Shown: in pieces, positions 45,377 to 54,089 of the stretch
Position numbering within the stretch: the first letter of the stretch is position 1
Layout of the letters: the number at the start of each line of letters is the position of its first letter
Source of the DNA: Acidimicrobiaceae bacterium
GTDB taxonomy: Bacteria > Actinomycetota > Acidimicrobiia > Acidimicrobiales > Ilumatobacteraceae
NCBI GenBank assembly: GCA_003569125.1
Contig: BGOG01000005.1
Span: forward strand, 28,592-92,591
Length of the DNA: 64,000 bases
Direction of reading: 5' to 3'
Program-made: the position numbers and the translations under genes
Notes under the pieces: model-generated
Database searches by the model: none
Told to the model about the DNA's origin: nothing
What the model saw: the letters and a program-made list of their open reading frames with translations, nothing else

Positions 45377-46392
45377 TAGTTAGTGGCCCGAGAACGTGCA
45401 GCAATTTCTGGCAAAATGTGCTTGCCGTAGGCCTCGAGTGTTTCTTGCTTTCCGTCGTGTTGCAAATAAATTGAAAATTGATCTACGCCGATTTCTTGCA
45501 ATGCCTTCAAACGCTTCAAATGTTCGTCGACATTGCCGAGGATACAAAACCGATCAACAATTGCATCGGGCACAAAGGTCGTGTGCGTGTTTCCGGCTTG
45601 ACCATGTTGTTTGTAGTCGTAACCTTGGCGACCTTTTATATAATCGGTGAGAGCCGCTGGCACTGCACTTGAGTCGCCATAACGCGCAACAATGTCGGCC
45701 ACATGATTGCCGACCATGCCACCAAACCAGCGGCATTGTTCGCGCATGTGCGCCAAATCATCGCCGACATAAGCCGGCGCCGCGACACAGATTTTTACCG
45801 CTTTTGTATCTCGACCAGCATCGCGAGCGGCTTTACGCACGGCATCAATTGTCCACGCCGCGATATCAATGTCGGCGAGTTGCAAAATAAACCCGTCGCC
45901 AACTTCACCCGTCAATTGCAGAGCTTTTGGCCCGTATGCGGCAACCCAGACTTCGCATTTACTTTTTGATGCCCACTCGAATTTGATTTTCGAACCGTTG
46001 TAATCAACTTCGCGACCGTTTGAAAGTTCACGAATTACATCGATGCTCTCTCGAAGAGTTGCCAGAGTAGTCGGCTTGCCATTGGTGACGCGCACTGCCG
46101 AGTCACCACGACCAATGCCACATACGGTTCGGTTGCCGTACATTTCATTTAATGTCGCAAACAAACTTGCCGTTACCGTCCAGTCACGGGTCGCAGGGTT
46201 TGTAACCATCGGACCGACGATGACATTTTTTGTCTTCGCCAAAATTTGACTGTAAATTACAAACGGTTCTTCCCACAAGATGTGACTATCGAATGTCCAC
46301 ACATGCGAGAAACCTTGGGCATCGGCTTGTACTGCAAGATCTATCACCTGACTTGCAGGTGGTGTTGTCTGCAGAACAATGCCGATATCCAT
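45376..46392 (-). CDS. Luciferase-like (F420/FMN-type) oxidoreductase of the pyrimidine operon
   Basis: A 338-aa TIM-barrel LLM enzyme starting MDIGIVLQTTPPASQVIDLA. Family features: FSHVWTFDSHILWEEPF, IVGPMVTNPATRDWTVTASL, RTVCGIGRGDSAVRVTNGKP and VWVAAYGPKALQLTGEVGDG. It resembles the putative F420-dependent LLM group found in pyrimidine/hydantoin loci. Embedded between semialdehyde dehydrogenase and ABC permease genes, so it serves this pathway. It could oxidise or reduce the ring. No RutA-specific feature was recognised. Confidence 0.82.
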   Translation of the reverse strand: MDIGIVLQTTPPASQVIDLAVQADAQGFSHVWTFDSHILWEEPFVIYSQILAKTKNVIVGPMVTNPATRDWTVTASLFATLNEMYGNRTVCGIGRGDSAVRVTNGKPTTLATLRESIDVIRELSNGREVDYNGSKIKFEWASKSKCEVWVAAYGPKALQLTGEVGDGFILQLADIDIAAWTIDAVRKAARDAGRDTKAVKICVAAPAYVGDDLAHMREQCRWFGGMVGNHVADIVARYGDSSAVPAALTDYIKGRQGYDYKQHGQAGNTHTTFVPDAIVDRFCILGNVDEHLKRLKALQEIGVDQFSIYLQHDGKQETLEAYGKHILPEIAARSRATN

Positions 46393-46397
46393 TTTGG

Positions 46398-47881
46398 TTA
46401 CCGGTTGTGTGGGAAGCCGAGATCAACTTGCGATGTTCTCGGGTCCGGCCAGCGTGATGTCACGACTTTGCCGCGCGTATAAAAGTTGATGCCTTCCGGG
46501 CCATACATGTGCTGGTCGCCAAACAAACTTGCCTTCCAACCACCGAATGAATAATACGAAACCGGCACCGGAATCGGCACGTTGATTCCGACCATTCCGA
46601 CATTGACTTCATATTGAAACTGGCGTGCAACTCCACCGTCACGGGTAAAAATTGCCGTGCCGTTACCAAACTGGTTGTCGTTGATTGTTTGTAGACCTTC
46701 GTCATAACTCTTGACGCGCATGACCGTAAGCACTGGTCCGAAAATTTCTTCGTCATAACATTTCATGCCTGGCTTGACATGATCAATCAAACTTGGATTC
46801 AAGAAGAAGCCTTCGTCTTTGGCTTTGTCGGTGCCATCGATCACGACTTTTGCACCTTCTTTTGCGGCACCAGTTACATAACCTGCCACCTTGTCACGAT
46901 GTTCGCGACTAATCAGTGGACCCATCTCGCTGGCTGGGTCTGTGCCCGCGCCAACTTTTATGTTCGGCACGCGAGTCTTGATTTTTTCAACCAGTGCATC
47001 AGCGACCGTGTCGACCGAGAGCACAACAGAAACTGCCATGCAACGCTCGCCGGCTGAACCGTATGCGGCGCTGATTGCTGCATCGGCGGCCATGTCTAGA
47101 TCGGCGTCTGGCAAGACCAGCATGTGATTTTTTGCACCGCCGAGTGCTTGCACGCGCTTGCCGTTCTTCGTTCCGGTTTCGTAAACATATTTTGCGATCG
47201 GTGTTGAACCGACGAAACTTACCGCGGCAATATCTGGATGTTCGAGCAGACGATCTACGGCAACTTTGTCACCGTGCACGACGTTGTAAACGCCATCAGG
47301 CAGACCCGCTTGGCGCAACAAATCAGCGATGAACATCGACGCTGATGGATCTTTTTCGCTTGGCTTCAAAATAAATGTGTTGCCGCACATAATCGCATTG
47401 GCAAACATCCACATTGGTACCATCGCCGGAAAATTGAACGGCGTAATACCGGCAACAACACCGAGCGGCTGGCGAATTGAATACACATCGACGCCGGTTG
47501 AAGCCTGCTCTGAATACCCACCTTTGAGCATCGCCGGAACACCACATGCAAATTCGATATTTTCTAGACCACGCGCGACTTCTCCGAGCGCATCACTTGG
47601 CACTTTTCCGTGCTCTTGAGTCAACAACGATGCGATTTCTTTGCGATTGGCGTCGACCAGTTCGCGCATGCGAAACATGATTTCTGCACGGCGAGACAAG
47701 TTCGTCGCGCGCCAAGCAGGAAATGCGGCTTTGGCTGAAGCAATTGCTGCATCAACATCGGCGACACTGGCCAAGTCAACCTCTGACTCTTGTTTGCCTG
47801 TTGCTGGGTTGAAAACTTTTCCGGATTTTCCTGATGTGCCGGCCACAACTTATTGTTGACCCAATGACTAATGCGATTCAT
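46398..47881 (-). CDS. mmsA: (Methyl)malonate-semialdehyde dehydrogenase, CoA-acylating (frameshifted)
   Basis: About 494 aa of aldehyde dehydrogenase fold. The true N-terminus MNRISHWVNNKL is in another frame from the main ORF (46398-47846, AGTSGKSGKVFNPATGKQ); one added G near 47847 joins them. The catalytic Cys lies in GSAGERCMAVSVVL, the MmsA form; GVVAGITPFNFPAMVPMWMF and FVGSTPIAKYVYE are also typical. It converts malonate semialdehyde (from beta-alanine) to acetyl-CoA, or the methyl homolog to propionyl-CoA, finishing pyrimidine breakdown. Confidence 0.9.
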
Positions 47882-47923
47882 GTTTTCTCCTGTTTGTTTT
47901 GAAAAATTTAATCGGGTATTTGA

Positions 47924-49349
47924 TTAGTTGAGGTACTGACACAGACCACGCTTGATGAATTTGCCGTGACCTTTGCGACCAGTGTATTTATCATTTTCAA
48001 TCACAACCATGCCACGTGATAAAACCGTGTCGACTTTGCCATCAATCACAGTGCCTTCCCACGAAGAGTGGTCCATGTTCATATGGTGCTTGTCGTTAAT
48101 GCCGATTTTCGTCTTCTTGTTCGGATCCCATACCAAAATGTCGGCATCCGAACCAGGTGCGATGACACCTTTTTGCGGATACATGCCGAACATTCGTGCC
48201 GGTGTGGTGCTGCAAGTCTCGACCCAACGCTCTAGTGAGAGTTCGCCCTGCACGACTCCCTGATAAATGAGCTCCATGCGGTGCTCTACTCCACCCATGC
48301 CATTTGGAATCTTCGAGAAGTTACCGATGCCGAGCTCTTTTTGATCCTTGTAACAGAACGGGCAATGGTCGGTTGAAATGATCGCGAGTTCGTTCATTCG
48401 CAATCCCTTCCACAAATCGCCGTGATGATCGTGCTTGTCGTGCTTGCTGCGAATTGGCGGCGAGCAGACGAACTTTGCGCCTTCGAAACCTGGTCGTGCC
48501 AGATGATCTTCGAGCGTCATATATAGGTATTGCGGACAAGTCTCACCGAATACATTCAGGCCTTCATGACGGGCTTCGGCCAGAGCATTCAGCGCTTCAG
48601 ACGCCGACATGTGAACTATATATAACGGAACATTGCCGGCAACTTTTGACAAAACGATCGCACGATTTGTGGCTTCGCCTTCGAGCAAACTTGGGCGCGA
48701 ATAAGAGTGATACTTCGGGTCAGTGTCTCCCCGTGCAATATGTTGCTGAACAAGTACATCAATCGCAATGCCGTTTTCGGCGTGCATCATGATCGTCGCG
48801 CCACTTTCACTTGCGGTTTGCATCGCGCGCAAAATCTGCCCGTCGTCGCTGTAAAAAACTCCTGGGTAGGCCATGAACAATTTGAAACTGGTGACACCTT
48901 CGTGATCAACCAAGTAAGTCATGTCTTTTAGATGACTGTTCATCGACACCACCAATGATCTGGTGAAATGCATAATCGACCGCACAGTTGCCACCGGCTT
49001 TGCGATGCCACTCGGCAAGACCCTCGTGAACATTTTCGCCATAGCGCTGCAACGCCATATCGACGATCGTTGTTACGCCACCCCAGGCAGCGGCGATCGT
49101 GCCGGTTTCGAATGTGTCAACTGCGGCTGTGCCGCCAAACGGAAGCTCCATGTGCGTGTGCACATCGATGCCACCAGGAATTACATATTTGCCTTTGGCG
49201 TCAATAATTTTGTCGGCGGTGATGCTCAGCGAGTCTGATTTGCCTCGCTCGAGAAGTGCCAGAATTGTTTCGCCTTCAATCAGCACATCAAAGTCGTGCC
49301 GTCCGGTCGGGCTGACAACTATTCCGTTTTTAATGAGTGTGCGTGCCAT
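47924..49349 (-). CDS. hydA: Dihydropyrimidinase/hydantoinase (frameshifted)
   Basis: About 474 aa from pieces 48906-49349 and 47924-49042. Amidohydrolase motifs: PGGIDVHTHMELPFGG (metal His pair), GVTSFKLFMAYPGV (carboxylated Lys), TIMMHAENG, YIVHMSASEAL and ISTDHCPFCY. The N-terminal piece ends IIGGV and the other begins NSHLKDMTYLVD; the break is near 48935-48945. It hydrolyses dihydrouracil/dihydrothymine to N-carbamoyl-beta-amino acids. Second gene of the operon after beta-ureidopropionase. Confidence 0.93.
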
Positions 49350-49388
49350 GATTCCTCCCGTGGTTTTAGGTGTGCTTAATATTTATTT

Positions 49389-50230
49389 TTAACGCTCAAC
49401 TAGTTCGTCGTATGCATCAGGACGACGATCGCGGTAGAACGCCCAACGATCGCGCACTGTTTTGATTTTGTCCATGTCAAGATCGCGAACAATCAATTCG
49501 GGCTTATACGGGTCACCCTGGTTGCCGACGAATTTGCCTTCTGGGTCGACGAAATAACTTTGACCGTAAAAATCGTCATCGCCAAGTGGCTCAATGCCGA
49601 CCCTGTTGATTGCCCCGACGTAATACATGTTGGCCACGGCGGCTGCCGGTTGCTCGATTTTCCAAATGTATTCGCTGAGTCCACGACTTGTTGCTGACGG
49701 ATTAAAAACAATTTCTGCGCCGTTCAAACCGAGAGCACGCCAGCCTTCAGGAAAGTGCCTGTCGTAACAAATGTAAATTCCAACTTTGCCACAGCCGTGT
49801 CAAACACCGGATATCCGCCGGTGCCAGGTGTGAAGTAATACTTCTCCCAGAAGCCTTTGACTTGCGGAATGTGTTGCTTGCGATATTTGCCGAGATACTT
49901 TCCGTCGGCGTCGATAATTGCCGCAGTGTTGTAGTACAGACCAGCCTGAACAATTTCGTACATCGGCAAAACGAGCACGATGCCGAGCTCTTTGGCCAGC
50001 GCCTGAAAACGCTTGGTCGTTGGGCCGTCAGGAATCGGCTCGGTATACGAGTAGTACTCAGGCTCTTGAACTTGGCAGAAGTACGGGCCGTAAAACAATT
50101 CTTGAAAGCACATCACTTGTGCGCCTTGCTTAGCGGCTTCACGGGCTTGCGCCTCGTGCTTGTCAATCATCGTGCCTTTATCGCCCGTCCAATCGGTCTG
50201 CAATAACGCTGCTCGAACTGTGCGACCCAT
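49389..50230 (-). CDS. Beta-ureidopropionase (nitrilase superfamily; frameshifted)
   Basis: About 280 aa from pieces 49724-50230 and 49389-49727. The catalytic triad is present only when frames are joined: Glu in VMCFQELFYGPYF, Lys in KYRKQHIPQVKG, and the nucleophile Cys in IYICYDRHFPEGWRALGLNG, which lies in the shifted frame. The break is near 49800; one added G gives FDTAVGKVGIYIC. It converts N-carbamoyl-beta-alanine to beta-alanine, CO2 and ammonia. First gene of the operon. Confidence 0.9.
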
Positions 50231-50292
50231 GATTCATCCCCTTAAATCAGTAACTACCGGTTTATTTTTTGTTTATTTAACTTGCGTGCTCT

Positions 50293-51424
50293 CTAAACTA
50301 TCAGCGAGCACGCCCTCAACATAAGCCCGAATTTTGTGTTGCCATAGTCGTAAACCATTAACTTGTCACGAATCCAGCCACTGTCGCGCTCCCACTGTTC
50401 GTCAGAAACCGTGAGCAGATAGCCCAAGACTCGAGCGATTTCATCTTCCGTCGGATCATTTGTCCAAAATGGCCCCTTCTCCCCGAACTCCAACGGCTTT
50501 CCAAATCTATGAGTTTTTTGAAATCGTGGTGCCGCTGCAATAAAACCAGTTTTGCAACCCAGCGCTAATGACTCGTATCCAAGAGAGCTTTGATCAGTCA
50601 TCACAACTGATGATGATTTAATCAGTTCATACGAAGAGTCCGAAGAAATTCGTCGATTAAGAGTTTGACCTCCTGGTTTAAAAAACTTGCTGAAGTATTT
50701 TCCTTCTTGAGCGTGAAGATCCGAGTCAGATTCAAAACCAATTATCTGAGCTTTTATTTTTCGGGCTTGTAAAACTTTGGAAAAATTCTGGTAAAACAGA
50801 TCACCGATATCATTTTCTTTTGCTATGTATGATGATCTAAACGTTGATATCCAACTGACCTGACCTTGTTGAACAGATCGTGACTTATTTGAGAATTCAT
50901 TAGCTTTGACACTGCCGGCGGCTACACCTTCAAACTTTACATAACTTGGAAACTGAGATATCCAGGCTGGCCCGAACGCAAAAAGTTTGTCAATCGTCCA
51001 AATTCCCGCAGGTCCTGATTTCTCGAGTAGTTGCGGGATTTCAATCCGATATCTAAGCGCCAACCATTTTGCACGAGGGCGACTTGGTAATTACATTCTT
51101 GCGCCGCTTGAGTTGCCACATTGTTGCATTGTTGTCGGTGCGCGAAAGAATTAGTTTCGGTTTCACTAAGTCGATATACGCCTCGATGTATGCGAGGGCA
51201 CCCAGACGAATTTTCGGCACTGCCCGCAACAGCGCTCGGATATTGATGCTTTCTCCTCGAATGTCCAACACGTGTGGCGCGTGATGCGCGAACATTTCGT
51301 CTAGTGGGCTCGCCGTGCCCCGATCAATGATCAATAAATCGGCACGCGGGGGTTTTCTCCAGACACGCTTTGTCCCAAGAAAATACTTGAAAGCCCGCTG
51401 CAAAAATTGCAGAAATGACTTCAT
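50293..51424 (-). CDS. Surface carbohydrate biosynthesis-type protein (frameshifted)
   Basis: Pieces 51053-51424 and 50293-51063 form one protein of about 377 aa. The N-terminus PPRADLLIIDRGTASPLDE and RRKNVITKSP, and the C-terminus SSVVMTDQSSLGYESLALGC then GEKGPFWTNDPTEDEIARVL, look like GT-B/CDP-glycerol-transferase-like surface carbohydrate proteins (LA_1612-type). The break is the T4 run at 51067-51070. Donor and acceptor unknown. It resembles the 4557-6072 protein in its C-terminal signature and may belong to the same envelope pathway. Confidence 0.65.
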
Positions 51425-51430
51425 GATGAA

Positions 51431-52069
51431 TTACGAATAGTAGGGGTTGGCACCAGTCGAATGATCAGTGATGTCGCGCACCCGAGTAATCGCCGGCACT
51501 TGCTCGACCAACATCGTCTGCACACCTTCAAGCATTGTTTGGCGACTCATCGAACAACCGTGGCAACCGCCACCCATCGTGAAATACGCGGTGCCCTCTT
51601 TGTCGTGACCAGAGAAAGTCACGAACCCACCGTGCGCAGAAAGCGCAGGGTTGACATCATTAAAAACAATTGTTTCAATCTGCGCCGAGATCTCATCGTC
51701 TGAAACCAGCCCATCAATTTGTGCCTTGATCGGCTTATTTGGATTGCGAATCAACAAACCTTTGGCGTCATCGTGGTCTAGCTCTGCGCCACGCAATAAA
51801 TCCAAATCTTTTGCGCCGATAATTATTTTCAAGCCGTCGATCGTTCGCACCTCATCGGTGAACGCGGCTTTGACGAATTCGTCAAACACGAGGTCGTAGC
51901 GAAAATCTTCACCTGGTCCAGAAAGAATCTCGAGGCGCAAACCAAGTCGCTCGCGCTCGGTTTCTGCATCGCGTAGTTCAATTAAACGCGCATGTGCAAC
52001 TGGCGTGATCGTAACTATTGTGTCTTTTGTGGCCGGCGCAACGCCAGCGAGAGGGCTAATTTGGCTCAT
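51431..52069 (-). CDS. nfuA: NfuA-like Fe-S scaffold (degenerate IscA domain + NifU C-terminal domain)
   Basis: About 212 aa from ATG 52069 (MSQISPLAGVAP); a longer ORF starts at 52141 inside the divergent thiamine promoter region. The N-terminal domain is IscA/HesB-like (VTITPVAHARLIELRD, GLRLEILSGPGEDFRYDLVF) and lacks the usual Cys ligands. The C-terminal NifU domain has the cluster site GGGCHGCSMSRQTM (Cys-x2-Cys). It binds and delivers 4Fe-4S clusters. Confidence 0.88.
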   Translation of the reverse strand: MSQISPLAGVAPATKDTIVTITPVAHARLIELRDAETERERLGLRLEILSGPGEDFRYDLVFDEFVKAAFTDEVRTIDGLKIIIGAKDLDLLRGAELDHDDAKGLLIRNPNKPIKAQIDGLVSDDEISAQIETIVFNDVNPALSAHGGFVTFSGHDKEGTAYFTMGGGCHGCSMSRQTMLEGVQTMLVEQVPAITRVRDITDHSTGANPYYS

Positions 52070-52105
52070 TTTATTTAAGGCTATCTGTGCGTGATGATTG
52101 CTGGT

Positions 52106-52114
52106 TGCTATAAT
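52106..52114 (+). promoter_or_regulatory. Extended -10 promoter of the thiamine operon
   Basis: TGCTATAAT: a perfect TATAAT (52109-52114) preceded by the TGn extension. The predicted start point near 52121 lies only a few bases before the TPP aptamer. No clear -35 is seen, as usual for extended -10 promoters. Confidence 0.6.
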
Positions 52115-52123
52115 TAGTTTCAA

Positions 52124-52213
52124 TACGCACGGGGAGTCCACTGGTTCGGTGGGCTGAGAGGGTGGCCGCCGCTACCGACCCGCACACCTGATCTGGGTAA
52201 TGCCAGCGGAGGA
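52124..52213 (+). promoter_or_regulatory. TPP riboswitch (THI element)
   Basis: The conserved blocks appear in order: ggggagtcc, ggCTGAGAgggtgg, gccgctaccgaccc, aCCTGATCTGGGTAATgcc and ccagcgga. The thiN Shine-Dalgarno GGAGGA (52208-52213) overlaps the 3' edge of the aptamer, so TPP binding should mask the RBS directly. It controls thiN-thiB-thiP-thiQ. Confidence 0.93.
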
Positions 52214-52220
52214 AGCGATC

Positions 52221-52892
52221 ATGGTCACCACATCTCTAATTTTTGCCGGCGGTCTCGCACCAAGCGACGCAACTCTGCTGGCAGTTAGCAAAATCGGGCA
52301 AGTTGAACTAGTTATTGCTGCCGACTCTGGCTTGCACACCGCAAAAAAACTAGGGCTAGCCGTAGATGTCGTCATCGGTGATATGGATTCGGTGGATGCA
52401 AGGTCACTGGCCGAAGCCGAATCACACGGAGCGAAAATTGTTCGTCACAACGTGGATAAAAACTTCACAGATCTGCATGCAGCATTGCTGTACGCCGCCG
52501 AACATGGTGCCCAGAGAATTGTCGTAGTCACCGCAGGCGGAGGACGCCTTGATCATCAACTCGGAGTGATCGCCGCAATGTTTGATCCTCTTTTTAGTCA
52601 ATTGCAAGTCAAAGCACTTTGGGATAACGCGGAGATATTTGCGCTACAAGGTTCGGCAAGTTGCGAATTCACTGCACAAGTCGACGACATCATTGGCCTG
52701 CAGGCTTTTAGTGCCACCGCTACGGGCATCAGCACTACTGGACTGCGTTGGAAACTTAGCAACGAATCGCTTTCAAGTCATCAAACCCGTGGCGTCAGTA
52801 ATCAAGCGACAGAATCCCATATTTCGGTTTCGGTGCTTTCGGGTCAACTACTAGTAATTCATCAACAAAAAGAGAAAGAGAAAACAAGATGA
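52221..52892 (+). CDS. thiN: Thiamine pyrophosphokinase
   Basis: About 223 aa from ATG 52221, eight bases after GGAGGA; the upstream ATG at 52200 lies within the riboswitch and is rejected. Signatures: FAGGLAPSD, LVIAADSGLHTAKKLGL, VVIGDMDSVDA and DKNFTDLHAALLYA with the DxxKNFTD-like motif, then GGGRLDHQLG. Converts thiamine to TPP using ATP, so imported thiamine becomes cofactor in one step. The stop overlaps thiB (ATGA). Confidence 0.92.
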   Translation: MVTTSLIFAGGLAPSDATLLAVSKIGQVELVIAADSGLHTAKKLGLAVDVVIGDMDSVDARSLAEAESHGAKIVRHNVDKNFTDLHAALLYAAEHGAQRIVVVTAGGGRLDHQLGVIAAMFDPLFSQLQVKALWDNAEIFALQGSASCEFTAQVDDIIGLQAFSATATGISTTGLRWKLSNESLSSHQTRGVSNQATESHISVSVLSGQLLVIHQQKEKEKTR

Positions 52893-54028
52893 AAAAGAAA
52901 GTCGCACCGAGCAACTTCAACAGCAAAAGATCGCTCAAGAATTTATTCTTGGGCGTGGTTCTGCTTGCAACGATTGCAAGCGCGTGCGCTAAAAACTCAA
53001 CTGGTAGCAAATCTTCAACCGACCAGACGGACAAATCATCGCAAAGCTCGAGTTCAGACCAAGTTACTTTGACGCTTCTTGCATACGACTCGTTCACGCC
53101 ATCTGAAAATATTTTTGATGCGTTCACCCTTGAAACCGGCATCAAGGTTGAAATCGCACTCGGCGGCGATGCAGGAGAATTGGTAACCAAGGCCGCACTC
53201 ACAACCGGCAATCCTCAGGGTGATGTGTTGTGGGGAGTCGATAACACACTGCTCTCTCGGGCGATTGACGCAAAGATTTTCTCAGCTTATAAAAACAAAA
53301 ACAGCGACGAACTCGACGAAACGGCACGCGGGCTCGCACCAAATAACGAGGTTTCACCAGTTGACACTGGAGATGTGTGTATTAATTACGACGTTAAATG
53401 GTTTGCCGATCGAAAGATTGCTCCGCCACTTACATTGCGTGCTCTGACTTCGGCGAGTTATGCGAATCTACTCGTAACGCCTAGCCCAATTTCTTCGTCA
53501 CCAGGACTGGCATTCATGCTCGCAACAATCGCAGAATTCGGTGAATCCGGCTGGAGCGAATATTGGGAGCAACTCAAACAAAACGGTTTACTGGTTGTTG
53601 ACGGATGGAGTGAGGCCTACTACACAGAGTTCTCAGGGTCATCCGGCAAAGGTCAAAGACCAATAGTTGTGAGTTACGGCTCAAGCCCTCCAGCAGAAAT
53701 GATCTACGCAAGCCCAAAGCCTGAGACGGCGCCGACCGCAGTTGCTGCACTCACTTGTTACCGACAAGTTGAATTCGCCGGAGTTTTGCGCGGCACAAAG
53801 CACGAGCGTGAGGCACAGTTGCTAATCGACTATTTGACTGGTGTCACGTTTCAAGAAGATTTGCCGCTCACGCTGTTCGTTTACCCTGCGAATACAAAAG
53901 CAAAACTTCCAGCGGAGTTTCTTAAATATTCGATGCGCCCTGAGTTGCCATTACAAATTGACCCAAAGTTGATTGCCGAAAATCGAACCAAGTGGCTTGA
54001 CATTTTTACCGACAAGGTCTTGCGATAA
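52889..54028 (+). CDS. thiB: Thiamine ABC importer substrate-binding lipoprotein
   Basis: A 379-aa lipoprotein with lipobox IASACAK near residue 31. The TbpA/ThiB-type domain starts LTLLAYDSFTPSENIFDAF and keeps GGDAGELVTKAALT, GDVLWGVDNTLLSRA and SYGSSPPAEMIYA, all typical thiamine-binding protein motifs. The gene ends inside a 15-bp tandem repeat. Confidence 0.92.
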   Translation: MKKKVAPSNFNSKRSLKNLFLGVVLLATIASACAKNSTGSKSSTDQTDKSSQSSSSDQVTLTLLAYDSFTPSENIFDAFTLETGIKVEIALGGDAGELVTKAALTTGNPQGDVLWGVDNTLLSRAIDAKIFSAYKNKNSDELDETARGLAPNNEVSPVDTGDVCINYDVKWFADRKIAPPLTLRALTSASYANLLVTPSPISSSPGLAFMLATIAEFGESGWSEYWEQLKQNGLLVVDGWSEAYYTEFSGSSGKGQRPIVVSYGSSPPAEMIYASPKPETAPTAVAALTCYRQVEFAGVLRGTKHEREAQLLIDYLTGVTFQEDLPLTLFVYPANTKAKLPAEFLKYSMRPELPLQIDPKLIAENRTKWLDIFTDKVLR

Positions 54029-54057
54029 CTAGTCTTGCGCTGACTAGTCTTTGGCGA
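54017..54057. repeat. 15-bp tandem repeat (about 2.7 copies) over the thiB stop codon
   Basis: Units gtcttgcgataacta (54017-54031), gtcttgcgctgacta (54032-54046) and a partial gtctttggcga (54047-54057). The stop TAA (54026-54028) is in the first unit. As 15 is a multiple of three, the second copy places an in-frame TGA at the same place, giving tandem stops. Confidence 0.85.
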
Positions 54058-54089
54058 CCCAGTAGCGGATTAGTTGTCGAAAACACATC

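Noticed and set aside
52200..52220. ATG at 52200 as the thiN start
   Set aside because: It lies in the aptamer's conserved TAATGCCAGCG block; the ATG at 52221 follows GGAGGA and begins the homologous sequence.
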